Shown here one piece after another: positions 36,061 to 44,895 of a stretch of DNA of 64,000 bases. The position numbers and the translations under genes were made by a program. This stretch comes from Dankookia rubra. GTDB lineage: Bacteria; Pseudomonadota; Alphaproteobacteria; Acetobacterales; Acetobacteraceae. The stretch's first letter is position 1. The number at the start of each line of letters is the position of its first letter. The notes beneath the pieces are model-generated. The model did not search any database and was not told the origin of the DNA. It was given only the letters and a program-made list of their open reading frames with translations. The stretch is taken from positions 23,119-87,118 of the forward strand of contig NZ_SMSJ01000021.1 of the NCBI RefSeq assembly GCF_004355005.1. The letters run 5' to 3'.

Positions 36061-36798
36061 CTATTCCTTCAGGTTGACTGCCTGGCGGCCACGCTGGCCG
36101 TCGCGGACGTCGAGCGCGACCTTCTCGCCCTGCTGGACATCCTGGCGCCCGGCCTTCTGCAGCACGGAGGAATGCAGGAAGACGTCCTGGCCACCGTCCT
36201 CCGGCGTCACGAAGCCGAAGCCGCGCACCTGGTCGAACCACTTCACCGTGCCGCTGACCGCATAGGTCGGGCCGCCGGCATCGCGGTCGCCGAAGTCGCG
36301 CCGCGGCGGCCGGTCGCCATAGCCGCCGCCACCGCCGAAGCCGCCCTGGCGCGGCGCGCCGAAGCCGCCGCCAGCCCCGCCTTGACGCGGCGGCGGACGA
36401 TCGCCGAACCCGCCGCCGCCGTAGTCGCGCCGCGGCGGCCGGTCGCCGAACCCGCCGCCACCGAAGTCACGCCGTGGCGGCCGGTCGCCGAAGCCACCGC
36501 CGCCGAAGCCGCCGCCCGCGCCGCCGAAGGGCGGCCGCCGCGGCGCCATGCCGGCGGCACCGCCGCCGTCGCCGCGCCGCAACTCGGAGATGCGGGTGAC
36601 CAGGCGACGGCCCTGACGATCCGTGCCGATCTCGCAGACCAGGGTATCGCCCGTGTCGGGAGGCTCGATCCCAGCCTCGGTCAGCGCCGAGGCATGGAAG
36701 AACACGTCCTGACCGTCCGGGCCCAGCACGAAGCCGAAGCCCTTGCGGGCATTGTACCACTTCACCTGGGCCTCGACGGGCCCGGCGCCGCCCTGCAT
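36061..36798 (-). CDS. Two-domain cold-shock protein with Gly/Arg-rich linker
   Basis: The product is 245 residues from ATG 36798; a GTG at 36816 would add six. The first cold-shock domain (about 8-75) has RNP1 KGFGFV at 19-24 and RNP2 DVFFHAS at 31-37. The second (about 178-245) has RGFGFV at 192-197 and DVFLHSS at 205-211. Between them, residues 90-175 carry four units of the type FGGGGFGDRPPRRD. Double cold-shock proteins are common in alphaproteobacteria, but a long RG-rich linker resembles eukaryotic RNA-binding proteins. It likely binds RNA or single-stranded DNA. Confidence 0.93.
   Translation of the reverse strand: MQGGAGPVEAQVKWYNARKGFGFVLGPDGQDVFFHASALTEAGIEPPDTGDTLVCEIGTDRQGRRLVTRISELRRGDGGGAAGMAPRRPPFGGAGGGFGGGGFGDRPPRRDFGGGGFGDRPPRRDYGGGGFGDRPPPRQGGAGGGFGAPRQGGFGGGGGYGDRPPRRDFGDRDAGGPTYAVSGTVKWFDQVRGFGFVTPEDGGQDVFLHSSVLQKAGRQDVQQGEKVALDVRDGQRGRQAVNLKE
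36274..36528. repeat. Imperfect tandem repeat encoding Gly/Arg linker
   Basis: About four copies of a 42-bp unit (FGGGGFGDRPPRRD and variants) encode the linker of the cold-shock protein. Length differences between strains are likely. Confidence 0.75.
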
Positions 36799-36915
36799 GT
36801 CGTTGTCGGAAGGCACTTGCTTATTAATCCGTATCTGGTGTCGTGCGACCCGACAGGAATGGCGGGACGCTGCCGGGCAGCATGACACCCCATTGCCGGC
36901 AATGCGAGGGCGAAT

Positions 36916-38175
36916 TCAGCCGAAGCGGGCGGGCGAATAGGGCTTCGCGTCGATCTCCGGCGACTGCCCGCCAAGTATTTGCGCGACCAGCCGCGCGGTG
37001 CGCGGCGCCGCCACCAGCCCGACATGGCCGTGGCCGAAGGCATGGACCACGTCCGGCGTGGCGCGCGCCGGGCCGATGCAGGGCAGCCCGTCCGGCATGC
37101 TCGGGCGGTGCCCCATCCAGAGCTTCACCCGCTCCGCCGGCAGGTCGCGCGGCAGGGCGGGGAAGCTCCGCAACAGGTGGTCGCGAAGAATTTCGGCCCG
37201 CTTCCAGTTCGGCGCCGCGTCGAGTCCGGCGATCTCCACCTGGCCCGCGCAGCGCAGGCCGCGATCGGTCCAGGTGATCGACATCTTGCCGTCGGAGGGC
37301 ATCAGCGGCGTGCGCGGCCCGGTCCCGGGATGCTCGATCATGGCGTGGTAGCCGCGCTCGGATTCGAGCGGCAGCCGGTCGCCCGCCGCCGCCGCCAGCG
37401 CCCGCGAACGCGCGCCGGCGCTGATCACCGCGCGGTCGGCGGCGATCTCGCCGCCCTCGGTCCGCACCGCGCGCAGTCGCCCCGCCTCGATCCGGAAGCC
37501 GGTGGCGCGGGCGGCGACGCGCTTCGCGCCCTGCGCCTCCGCCAGCGCCACCAGCGCCGCGACATAGGCGCCGGGGTCGCGGCAATGCCCGCCCTCCTCG
37601 ACCAGCGCGGCGAAGCCGTAGCGCCGGTCGAGCGCCGGCTCGCGCTGGTGCAACTCCTCGGCCGAAAGCTCGAGCCATTCGATGCCGACCTCGCGGCGGA
37701 TGCGCCAGGCCATGGCCTCCGCCTCGAACTCCGCACGCGTGGGATAGACGTACATCAGGCCGCGCCGCTCGATCAGGCCGCCGACGCCGGCTTCCTCCGC
37801 GAGCGCCGCATGCAGCGCCGGGGCGCCGCGCAGGATCGCCCGCAGCGCGACGGCGGTGCGCGCCACCCGCGCCTCGGTCCAGCCGGAGCCGAGGTAGCGC
37901 GCCAGCCAGGGCAGCACCCTGGGCAGGTAGGACCAGCGGATCGCCAGCGGGCCGAGCGGGTCGGCGAGGAAGCCGGGCACCTTCCGCCACAGCCCCGGGG
38001 TCGCCGGCGGGATCACCGACATGGGGCTGAGCCAGCAGCCATTGCCGTAGCTCGCCGCCTGCTCGCCACCGGGCGCGCCGGGCTCGAGGATGGTGACCTG
38101 GTGGCCCTCCCGCAGCAGCGCGAGCGCGGTGCAGGCGCCGACGATGCCGGCGCCGATGACGACGGTGCGGGTCAC
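36916..38175 (-). CDS. FAD-dependent oxidoreductase, D-amino-acid dehydrogenase-like
   Basis: The product is 419 residues. The start is GTG 38175, overlapping the upstream TGA (GTGA). The FAD-binding Rossmann motif VVIGAGIVGACTALALLREG is at residues 5-24. The DAO-fold C-terminus has LWMGHRPSMPDGLPCIGP and HAFGHGHVGLVAAP. It resembles DadA (D-amino-acid dehydrogenase), but substrate residues cannot be judged. It would oxidise an amine on the cytoplasmic face of the membrane. It follows the DsbA-fold isomerase gene in one operon. Confidence 0.9.
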   Translation of the reverse strand: MTRTVVIGAGIVGACTALALLREGHQVTILEPGAPGGEQAASYGNGCWLSPMSVIPPATPGLWRKVPGFLADPLGPLAIRWSYLPRVLPWLARYLGSGWTEARVARTAVALRAILRGAPALHAALAEEAGVGGLIERRGLMYVYPTRAEFEAEAMAWRIRREVGIEWLELSAEELHQREPALDRRYGFAALVEEGGHCRDPGAYVAALVALAEAQGAKRVAARATGFRIEAGRLRAVRTEGGEIAADRAVISAGARSRALAAAAGDRLPLESERGYHAMIEHPGTGPRTPLMPSDGKMSITWTDRGLRCAGQVEIAGLDAAPNWKRAEILRDHLLRSFPALPRDLPAERVKLWMGHRPSMPDGLPCIGPARATPDVVHAFGHGHVGLVAAPRTARLVAQILGGQSPEIDAKPYSPARFG

Positions 38176-38792
38176 GGCGTCTGCACGGCCTCGCCGGCCA
38201 GCGCCTTCTCGAGGAAGAACAGCCGGTCCTGGCCCCAGAGCCAGAGGTCGCCGAGGAAAAACGTGGGGCTGCCGAAGACGCCGCGCGCGGCCGCCGCCGC
38301 GTTGTTCGCCGCCCAGTCCGCATGGATGGCCGGGCTTTCCTCCGCCGCCACCAGCGCCGCGCCGTCCATCCCGAGCGCATCGCCGATCGCCGCGCGCACC
38401 GCCGGGTCGGCGATGTCGCGCTCCTCCACCCAGAGCGCCCGCAGGATGGCGTGGGACAGCGCCTGGGCATCGAGCCCGCGCGCCTCTGCCGCCATGACCA
38501 TCCGCCCCGCCGGACGCTGGTCGGCCGGCGGGTAGTGCCGCGGCTTCGGCACCAGCGGCATGCCGAGGTGCCGCGCCCAGCGGTCGAGCTCCAGCGCGTG
38601 GTAGTCCTGCCGCGGCCGCGGCCGGGTGCGCAGCGGGATCCCCCCCGTGCGCGGCACCACCTCCTGGAAGTCGTAGGGCCGCAGCAGCACCCGCGCGCCG
38701 TGCCGCGCGGCGATGGCGCGCAGCCGCGGCCCGGCGAAGTACATCCAGGGCGAAGACAGGGTGTAGAAGCACTCGACCAGCCGCTCGGTCAT
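38172..38792 (-). CDS. DsbA-fold 2-hydroxychromene-2-carboxylate isomerase-like protein
   Basis: The product is 206 residues from ATG 38792; ATG 38801 is an alternative. ECFYTLSSPWMYFAGPRLR near the start gives the SSPW-x-Y motif of the GST-kappa/HCCA isomerase group, in which the Ser contacts glutathione. GVFGSPTFFLGDLWLWGQDRL near the end (in parts) is equally typical. The family isomerises ring-cleavage products of naphthalene-type compounds or performs other glutathione-dependent steps. No other aromatic genes are nearby, so the substrate is open. Confidence 0.87.
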   Translation of the reverse strand: MTERLVECFYTLSSPWMYFAGPRLRAIAARHGARVLLRPYDFQEVVPRTGGIPLRTRPRPRQDYHALELDRWARHLGMPLVPKPRHYPPADQRPAGRMVMAAEARGLDAQALSHAILRALWVEERDIADPAVRAAIGDALGMDGAALVAAEESPAIHADWAANNAAAAARGVFGSPTFFLGDLWLWGQDRLFFLEKALAGEAVQTP

Positions 38793-38910
38793 CCAGCCCA
38801 TCCTTGGCGTCGCCGCCGAGCATAGGCGCTCGTCATCCACCGGCAACGGCAGTGTCGCGGAAGCGTCACGCGGCTTCGGTACACGCGGCCTGCCGAACCA
38901 GGAAACGCGC

Positions 38911-40491
38911 ATGCCGAAGATCCACCTTTCCCGCCGCGCCGCGCTGCTGGGCGCCGCCGCCATCGCCGGTGGCAGCCGCCTCGCCTTCGGCCAAGGCAGC
39001 GCCCCGGCGGCGATCGCCGCCGAGGCCGCGCGGCCCAAGGCCGAATGGGGCGCCTCGACCGGCGACGTCACCGCCGACCGGGCGCTGGTCTGGAGCCGCG
39101 CCGACCGCACCGCGCGCATGATCGTCGAATGGTCGACGGACGAAGGCATGCGCGACGCCACGCGGCTGCGCGGCCCCTGGGCGACCGGGGCGACCGACTT
39201 CACCGCCCGCCTCGACCTCACCAGCCTGCCCGCCGATGCCGAGATCTTCTACCGCGTCGGCTTCGCCGGGCCGGAGGACGGCGCGCCGCTCTCGGCCCCG
39301 GTGCCGGGCCGCTTCCGCACCGCGCCGGGCGGCCGGCGCGACCTGCGGTTCCTCTGGTCAGGCGACACCGCCGGCCAGGGCTGGGGCATCGACGAGGCCC
39401 GGGGCGGCATGCGCTGCTACGAGACCATGCGGCGCACCGGGGCCGACTTCTTCATCCATTGCGGCGACACGATCTATGCCGACGGCCCGATCCAGCCGGA
39501 GGTGACGCTGGCCGACGGCACGCTCTGGCGGAACCTCGTCACCCCCGAGGTCTCGAAGGTCGCCGAGACGCTCGGCGAGTTCCGCGGCCGGCACCGCTAC
39601 AACCTGATGGACAGGAATGTCCGCGCCTTCCAGGCCGAGGTGCCGCAGCTCTGGATGTGGGACGACCACGAGGTCACCAACAACTGGTCGGACAGCAAGG
39701 CGCTGGGCGCCGCCTATGCCGAGACGCGCATCGCGGCGCTGCAGGCGGTGGCGACGCGCGCCTTCCTCGACTACGCGCCGGTCCGGCCGCAGGGCGCCGA
39801 CGAGCTCGAGCGGGTCTACCGCAAGGTGGGCTACGGCCCGCACCTCGATGTCTTCGCGCTCGACATGCGCAGCTACCGCGGCCCCAACACGCACAACCGG
39901 CAGCACAAGGCCGGGCCGGAAACCGCCTTCCTGGGCCGCGAGCAGATCCACTGGCTGCTGCGCGGCCTGATCGGGAGCCGGGCGACCTGGAAGGTCATCG
40001 CCGCCGACATGCCGCTTGGCCTGCTGGTGCCGGACGGCAAGGATGCCGAGGGCCGCGACCGGTTCGAGGCGGTGGCCAATGGCGACGGCCCGGCGCTCGG
40101 GCGGGAGCTGGAGATCGCCGGGCTGCTCTCGGCGATCAAGGCGGCCGGGCTGCGCAACATCGTCTGGGTGACCGCCGACGTGCACTATACCGCGGCGCAT
40201 CGCTACGACCCCGCCCGCGCCCGGCACCGCGACTTCCTGCCCTTCTGGGAATTCGTCTCGGGCCCGCTGCATGCCGGCGGCTTCGGCCCCAACGCGCCCG
40301 ACGACACCTTCGGCCTGGAGGTGGTCTGGCAGAAGGCGCCGGACGGCCGGGTCAACGTTCCGCCGGCCGAGGGCGGCCAATACTTCGGCGAGGCGGCGAT
40401 CGAGGGCCGGACCGGGGCGCTGACGGTGATGCTGAAGGACATGGCGAATGCCGTGCTGTGGCAGCGCACCCTCGAGCCGGAACGCGGCTGA
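38911..40491 (+). CDS. phoD: PhoD-family alkaline phosphatase (phosphodiesterase)
   Basis: The product is 526 residues. The twin-arginine signal (SRRAALLGAAAIAGG) fits the Tat export typical of PhoD. An N-terminal Ig-like domain (about 45-145) precedes the phosphoesterase. Metal-binding blocks are FLWSGDTAGQGWG, FFIHCGDTIYADG, LWMWDDHEVTNNW and VTADVHYTAAHRY. PhoD enzymes use Fe and Ca to release phosphate from mono- and diesters outside the cytoplasm. I see no Pho box by eye. It is monocistronic. Confidence 0.92.
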   Translation: MPKIHLSRRAALLGAAAIAGGSRLAFGQGSAPAAIAAEAARPKAEWGASTGDVTADRALVWSRADRTARMIVEWSTDEGMRDATRLRGPWATGATDFTARLDLTSLPADAEIFYRVGFAGPEDGAPLSAPVPGRFRTAPGGRRDLRFLWSGDTAGQGWGIDEARGGMRCYETMRRTGADFFIHCGDTIYADGPIQPEVTLADGTLWRNLVTPEVSKVAETLGEFRGRHRYNLMDRNVRAFQAEVPQLWMWDDHEVTNNWSDSKALGAAYAETRIAALQAVATRAFLDYAPVRPQGADELERVYRKVGYGPHLDVFALDMRSYRGPNTHNRQHKAGPETAFLGREQIHWLLRGLIGSRATWKVIAADMPLGLLVPDGKDAEGRDRFEAVANGDGPALGRELEIAGLLSAIKAAGLRNIVWVTADVHYTAAHRYDPARARHRDFLPFWEFVSGPLHAGGFGPNAPDDTFGLEVVWQKAPDGRVNVPPAEGGQYFGEAAIEGRTGALTVMLKDMANAVLWQRTLEPERG

Positions 40492-40501
40492 GTTGTTTTT
40501 T
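40475..40501 (+). terminator. Weak hairpin with T-tract at the end of phoD
   Basis: Five-base arms AGCCG and CGGCT span the end of the gene, followed by GAGTTG and a run of seven T to base 40501. It is the only hairpin plus T-tract of standard form in the window. Confidence 0.4.
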
Positions 40502-40739
40502 CGTTCCGCATGCGGGAGCCGGCGTGATAGGCTTTCGCTGGTCAGCGGGCGAGTTGCGCCCGTCGGCGAGCGGGGTGGCCGAAGGCCGAATTGAAAAGCT
40601 CAAATCCTGCGAAACTAAGCGGAACGACCAACGGACGACAACAAACGCAGCGGGTTGGCCGCCGATCCTGGCCGCGCGGCGCCGCGGGCCTCAACCCGTT
40701 TGAGCCGGCCTCAACTTTATTCCCTCAACCCGCGCCGTC

Positions 40740-42269
40740 TCAGCCCACCACCCGCAGCGACCGCCGCCGGCCGCGCGGGCTCGCCGAGGCCGGCAGGTCG
40801 AGCGGCAGCAGCGGCGTCATCTCGACGGCATGGCCGGCGGAATCGCCGAGGCAATCGGCCTCGGAGGGCTGCGGCAGGTCGCGCCGGCCGAGATAGTCGA
40901 GCGCCAGCCGGCGGAAGGCCCAGTCCAGCACCGAGGTCGCGCGGGGGATCGCCGGGTCGCCCTCGACCAGCCCGGCCGGGCCGAAGCGGGTATAGGCGAA
41001 GGCCTCGACATAGTCGTCGAGCGGCACGCCGCGCTGCAGGCCGAGCGAGACCGACTGGGCGAAGCCGTCCATCAGGCTGCGATAGGCGGCGCCTTCCTTC
41101 GACAGGGTGAAGGCGATCTCGAGCAGCCGGCCCTCGGCATCCTCGGCGGTGCGCAGCACCACGCGGTGGCCGCCGAGGGTGACGTGCAGCGCCGCGCCGG
41201 CATGGCGGCGAAGGATCGGCGCCGGCTTCGGCAGGGCGCGGCCCGGGGCGGGCATCGCCGCCGGCGCCGGCGGCGCGGCATGCAGGAAGGGAGCGACGGC
41301 CTCGCGCATCGCCTCGCGCGCCGCCTCGGTGACCGGGCCGAGCAGTTCGGCGAGGCGCGGCCCGGCACGGCGGGCGGCGCGGGTCGGCACCTCCATCGCC
41401 TCGCCCGAGGCGGAGAGCAGGCTGCGCGTCGCGCCGGCGGCCGGGGCGATGCCGGCGGTCTCGGCGCCGAGCAGCGCCTCCACCGCGTCGGCCGGGGCCA
41501 GCGCCACCAGCGCTTGGTGCCGGAGGCCGGGCGCGCCGGCGGCGGCATCGAGCGCGGCGCGGGCGGCGGCGGCGAGGCCGGGCACCGCCGTCTCTCCCGG
41601 CGGGGCGGGCCAGAGCAGGGCGACCGGCTCTCGGGCACCGAGACGAGCCGCGATCCGGCCCGACTCGGCTTCCGCCGCGCCGCGGGTCAGCGCCGCGACC
41701 GCCGCGGCGACGGCCCGGGCCTTCTCCGAATCATAGGCCAGCCCCAGGCCGCACAGCAGCCCGGCCAGGTCGGCGAATCCGAGCCGCAGCCGCGTCGCGC
41801 GGCCGGAGGCGAGCGCGTCGAGCGCCCGCACCGCCAGGGCGCAGGCCTCGGCATAGGCTTCCAGGTCGAAGCCGCCCTCGGGCTCGAGGAAGGCCGGCAG
41901 GTTGAGGACGAAGCGCGGCTCGGCGGCGGCGCGGGCGGGCTTCGCCTCGTTCCGCCAGACCTCGGCGCCGGGCGCGCCGCGGCGCGCCAGCAGGAGGCCG
42001 CGCAGCGCCTCGGCCAGGGCATCCGCCGCCGCCTCGTCCAGCAGCCCGGCCTTGCGGCCGCGCCCGGCGACCCGGCCGATCCAGGCCTCGGCGGCGCGCG
42101 GCAGGCTGGTCGGGCCCTCGCCGGGGGCGAGGCCGGCGAGCGCCTCGGCCGCCCCGGCCTCCCAGGTGGCGGGGATCGCCACCGCGCGCGGCGGCGCGTC
42201 CGGGTCGGCCCCCGCCCGCCGGCGCCGCAGCGCCACCCCGTCCCAAAGCGTGCCAAAGGTGCGTGCCAT
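40740..42269 (-). CDS. Short NrdJ-like protein (B12-dependent ribonucleotide reductase paralogue, TSCPD type)
   Basis: The product is 509 residues, whereas NrdJ is about 1200. Residues 120-210 match part of the NrdJ barrel: [43 protein letters not shown]. Residues 252-285 ([22 protein letters not shown]) resemble NrdJ VTLIAPTGTIG...DCDTTGIEP. Residues 361-460 match its C-terminal region: [70 protein letters not shown]. The parts with the ATP cone, cobalamin site and active-site Cys are absent, so it cannot be a complete reductase. The frame is intact over 510 codons. It could be a regulator or a structural partner of the full enzyme. Divergent from the NDUFA12 gene. Confidence 0.75.
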   Translation of the reverse strand: MARTFGTLWDGVALRRRRAGADPDAPPRAVAIPATWEAGAAEALAGLAPGEGPTSLPRAAEAWIGRVAGRGRKAGLLDEAAADALAEALRGLLLARRGAPGAEVWRNEAKPARAAAEPRFVLNLPAFLEPEGGFDLEAYAEACALAVRALDALASGRATRLRLGFADLAGLLCGLGLAYDSEKARAVAAAVAALTRGAAEAESGRIAARLGAREPVALLWPAPPGETAVPGLAAAARAALDAAAGAPGLRHQALVALAPADAVEALLGAETAGIAPAAGATRSLLSASGEAMEVPTRAARRAGPRLAELLGPVTEAAREAMREAVAPFLHAAPPAPAAMPAPGRALPKPAPILRRHAGAALHVTLGGHRVVLRTAEDAEGRLLEIAFTLSKEGAAYRSLMDGFAQSVSLGLQRGVPLDDYVEAFAYTRFGPAGLVEGDPAIPRATSVLDWAFRRLALDYLGRRDLPQPSEADCLGDSAGHAVEMTPLLPLDLPASASPRGRRRSLRVVG

Positions 42270-42467
42270 GGCCCGATGGTAGGGACACCGTTGCGGGTGG
42301 GGAAGCCAGATTTGGTGAGTCGCGGACCGATTGACCGCAAGATGATGTGGATAACGCGGAAAAACCGGGTTGGATCGGGCGACTTTGCACCGCAGCAGGC
42401 GCTGTGCGATTGTGCCGCCGACGCTGGCCCCCGCGAGGGCCACCCCCCGAGGAGCTTTTCCGGCCCC

Positions 42468-42827
42468 ATGTCCTTCCTGCTTCGCCTCACCTCGTCCCTG
42501 CGCGGGCGCAAGGTCGGCACCGACCGCTTCGGCAACGAGTACTACGAGGGCAAGACCAGCCAGCCGATCTACGACCGGCCGCGCCGCTGGGCGATCTATG
42601 CCGGCGGTGGGCGGGAGCCGACCGTGGTGCCGCCCGAATGGCATGCCTGGCTGCACCACACCGTGCCCGCCCCGCTGAGTGAGACGAAACGTTACCCCTG
42701 GCAGGACGAGCACCGGCCGAACCTGACCGGCACTCCGCACGCTTACCGTCCTGCCGGCCACGACTACGTGGGCGGCACGCGCCGCGTCACCGGTGGCGAT
42801 TACGAGGCCTGGACGCCCGGTTCGTGA
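42468..42827 (+). CDS. NDUFA12-family subunit of NADH:ubiquinone oxidoreductase
   Basis: The product is 119 residues. [17 protein letters not shown] and [20 protein letters not shown] (in part) followed by [10 protein letters not shown] are hallmarks of the NDUFA12/B17.2 accessory subunit of complex I, which in bacteria is limited largely to alphaproteobacteria. It would sit on the peripheral arm. GAGGAG lies 16 bases before ATG 42468. The mlaD gene follows 25 bp later. Confidence 0.95.
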   Translation: MSFLLRLTSSLRGRKVGTDRFGNEYYEGKTSQPIYDRPRRWAIYAGGGREPTVVPPEWHAWLHHTVPAPLSETKRYPWQDEHRPNLTGTPHAYRPAGHDYVGGTRRVTGGDYEAWTPGS

Positions 42828-42852
42828 CGCGGGTGCGTGGAACCTGATCCAA

Positions 42853-43362
42853 ATGAAGGGACGTAGTCTCGCCGAGGTCGCGGCCGGCGCGATCGTGCTC
42901 GCGGTCGCCGCGATCTTCCTCGGCTATGCCGTGCTGCATAGCGGCCGCGGCGCCGTCACGGCCGAGGGCATGCAGCTGAGCGCCAGCTTCGACCGCATCG
43001 ACGGGCTCGCCAATGGCGCCGACGTCCGGATCGCCGGGGTCAAGGTCGGCACCGTCACCGACAGCCGGATCGACCCGCAGAGCTTCGCCGCGGTGCTGAC
43101 CCTCAAGGTCGACCGCAGCCTGAAGCTGCCGACCGACACCTCGGCCGAGATCACCTCGGAAGGGTTGCTCGGCGGCAAGTATGTCTCGCTGGTGCCCGGC
43201 GGCAGCGAGAAGCTGCTGGCCGATGGCGGCAGGATCACCGAGACGCAGGGCTCGGTCAGCCTTGAATCGCTGCTGGGCCGCTTCATCTTCTCGGTCACCC
43301 AGATGAACAGCGGCAACCAGAGCCAGAACCAGGAAGCCGGCGGCGCCGCCGGCCCCAAATGA
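42853..43362 (+). CDS. mlaD: MlaD/MCE-domain protein of outer-membrane lipid asymmetry transport
   Basis: The product is 169 residues from ATG 42853. One N-terminal membrane helix ([19 protein letters not shown]) anchors a periplasmic MCE domain: [28 protein letters not shown] (in parts), [22 protein letters not shown]. MlaD hexamers carry phospholipids between membranes with MlaFEB. No mlaE or mlaF is in the window; in alphaproteobacteria they are often elsewhere. The stop overlaps the next start (ATGA). Confidence 0.93.
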   Translation: MKGRSLAEVAAGAIVLAVAAIFLGYAVLHSGRGAVTAEGMQLSASFDRIDGLANGADVRIAGVKVGTVTDSRIDPQSFAAVLTLKVDRSLKLPTDTSAEITSEGLLGGKYVSLVPGGSEKLLADGGRITETQGSVSLESLLGRFIFSVTQMNSGNQSQNQEAGGAAGPK

Positions 43363-43577
43363 GCCTCGCGCCGCCCGACTCCTGGCCGGGCGCGGATGGC
43401 GCGCCGCTGTCCTGCCGGGAGAAGCTGAAGGTGCTGGCGGAGAACCATGCGGAGCTCGCCCAGGTGATGCGCGACGCCTTCGAGGATGCGGTGCTGATGG
43501 GCGTCGACGAGGCCGCCATGCGGCGCATTCTCGGCGAGCTGGTGCAGGCGCTGCCGAGCCCGAAGCGGCGCGGATGA
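43359..43577 (+). CDS. Small conserved protein, unknown function
   Basis: The product is 72 residues, soluble and mostly helical: CREKLKVLAENHAELAQVMRDAFEDAV, quoted in part, then MRRILGELVQAL. It is tightly packed between mlaD (4-bp overlap) and the DUF2155 gene (4-bp overlap), which supports expression. No motif recognised. Confidence 0.72.
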   Translation: MSLAPPDSWPGADGAPLSCREKLKVLAENHAELAQVMRDAFEDAVLMGVDEAAMRRILGELVQALPSPKRRG

Positions 43578-43936
43578 GGGCATTGGCGGCGGCCTTCGCG
43601 GCGGCGCTCTGCTGCGCCGCGCTCCCCGCCGCGGCGCAGGGCTGGGAGCCGAAGCGGACGGCCGAGCTGCAATTGCTCGACAAGGTCACCGCCCGGGTCA
43701 CGGTGATCACGGCCGGGGTGGGCCAGGCGGCACCGTTCGGCACGCTCAGCATCCAGGTCCGCGCCTGCAACGCGCGGCCGGTGGGCGAGGTGCCGGATGC
43801 CGCGGCCTGGATGGAGATCACCGACAGCCTGCGCCCGGGCGTGCCCGCCTTCCGCGGCTGGATGTTCGCCAACGCGCCGGGCGTCAGCATGCTCGAGCAC
43901 CCGGTCTATGACGTGCGGGTGCTGGACTGCAAGTGA
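43574..43936 (+). CDS. DUF2155 periplasmic protein
   Basis: The product is 120 residues. A signal peptide (LAAAFAAALCCAALPAAAQG) precedes the DUF2155 core: AELQLLDKVTARVTVITAGVG, GTLSIQVRACNARP, FRGWMFANAPGVSMLEHPVYDVRVLDC (in parts). The two Cys (RAC and LDC) may pair. The family is alphaproteobacterial and sits beside NDUFA12 and MlaD in many genomes. Function unknown. The stop overlaps the next GTG. Confidence 0.92.
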   Translation: MRALAAAFAAALCCAALPAAAQGWEPKRTAELQLLDKVTARVTVITAGVGQAAPFGTLSIQVRACNARPVGEVPDAAAWMEITDSLRPGVPAFRGWMFANAPGVSMLEHPVYDVRVLDCK

Positions 43937-44895
43937 CGCCGCCGGCGCACCATGCCGGGCAGGGCTTCCGCAACCCCTACGACCCGACCACCCGCACCCT
44001 GCGGGATGTCTGGCGCTGGCGGCGCGAGACGACCCCGGCGCCCTGGCCGCAATGGATCGACGACCCCGGGCAACCGCCGCCGCGGCGGATCGAGGCCGGC
44101 CGGATCGGCGTGACCTTTATCGGCCATGCGAGCTTCCTGGTGCAGATCGGCGGCCGCTGCGTGCTGCTGGACCCGGTCTGGTCGATGCGGGCCAGCCCGC
44201 TCGCCTTCGCCGGGCCGAAGCGGGTCCGCGCGCCCGGCCAGGCGCTGGCGGACCTGCCGGGCTGCGACCTGCTGCTGGTCAGCCACAACCACTACGACCA
44301 CCTGGACCTGCCGACGCTGCGCGCGGTGCGGCGGCGCTGGGCGCCGCCCGCTGTCACCGGCCTGGAGAATGCGCGGCACCTGGCCAAGGCCGGCATCCGC
44401 GGCGCCCGGGAGCTCGACTGGTGGGAGCATGCCGAGGTGGCGGGGCTGCGCGTCACCTACGTGCCGGCGCAGCATTTCTCCGCCCGCACGCCCTGGGACC
44501 GCAACCGCAGCCTTTGGGGCGGCTTCGTGCTCGAGGCGCCGGATGGCGGGACCGTCTACTTCGCCGCCGACAGCGGATGGTGCCCCTATTTCGAGCAGAT
44601 CGGCCGGCGCTTCCCGCGCATCGACCTGGCACTGATCCCGATCGGCGCCTATGCGCCGCGCTTCTTCATGCAGACCCAGCACATGGACCCGGCGGAGGCG
44701 GTGATGGCGCATCGCGCATTGGGCGCGCGACGCAGCATCGGCATGCACTTCGGCACCTTCGCGGGCCTGACCGACGAGCCGATCGAGGAGCCCGAGGCGA
44801 AGCTGGCCGAGGCGCGTGCGGCGCAGGGCGTGCCGGCAGAGGCCTTCACCACCCTGCCCTTCGGCGCGACGCTGGAATTCCAGGCCGCTACCTGA
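43933..44895 (+). CDS. MBL-fold metallo-hydrolase, NAPE-PLD-like
   Basis: The product is 320 residues from GTG 43933 (GTGA overlap). The metal motif HNHYDH is at 118-123, preceded by VTFIGHASFLVQIGG and LLDPVWSMRASP, the arrangement seen in bacterial homologues of N-acyl-phosphatidylethanolamine phospholipase D. YFAADSGWCPYFEQIG and MHFGTFAGLTDEP bring further ligands. It may hydrolyse a phospholipid or another ester. Its 3' end overlaps the convergent hydrolase by 8 bp. Confidence 0.9.
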   Translation: MTPPAHHAGQGFRNPYDPTTRTLRDVWRWRRETTPAPWPQWIDDPGQPPPRRIEAGRIGVTFIGHASFLVQIGGRCVLLDPVWSMRASPLAFAGPKRVRAPGQALADLPGCDLLLVSHNHYDHLDLPTLRAVRRRWAPPAVTGLENARHLAKAGIRGARELDWWEHAEVAGLRVTYVPAQHFSARTPWDRNRSLWGGFVLEAPDGGTVYFAADSGWCPYFEQIGRRFPRIDLALIPIGAYAPRFFMQTQHMDPAEAVMAHRALGARRSIGMHFGTFAGLTDEPIEEPEAKLAEARAAQGVPAEAFTTLPFGATLEFQAAT

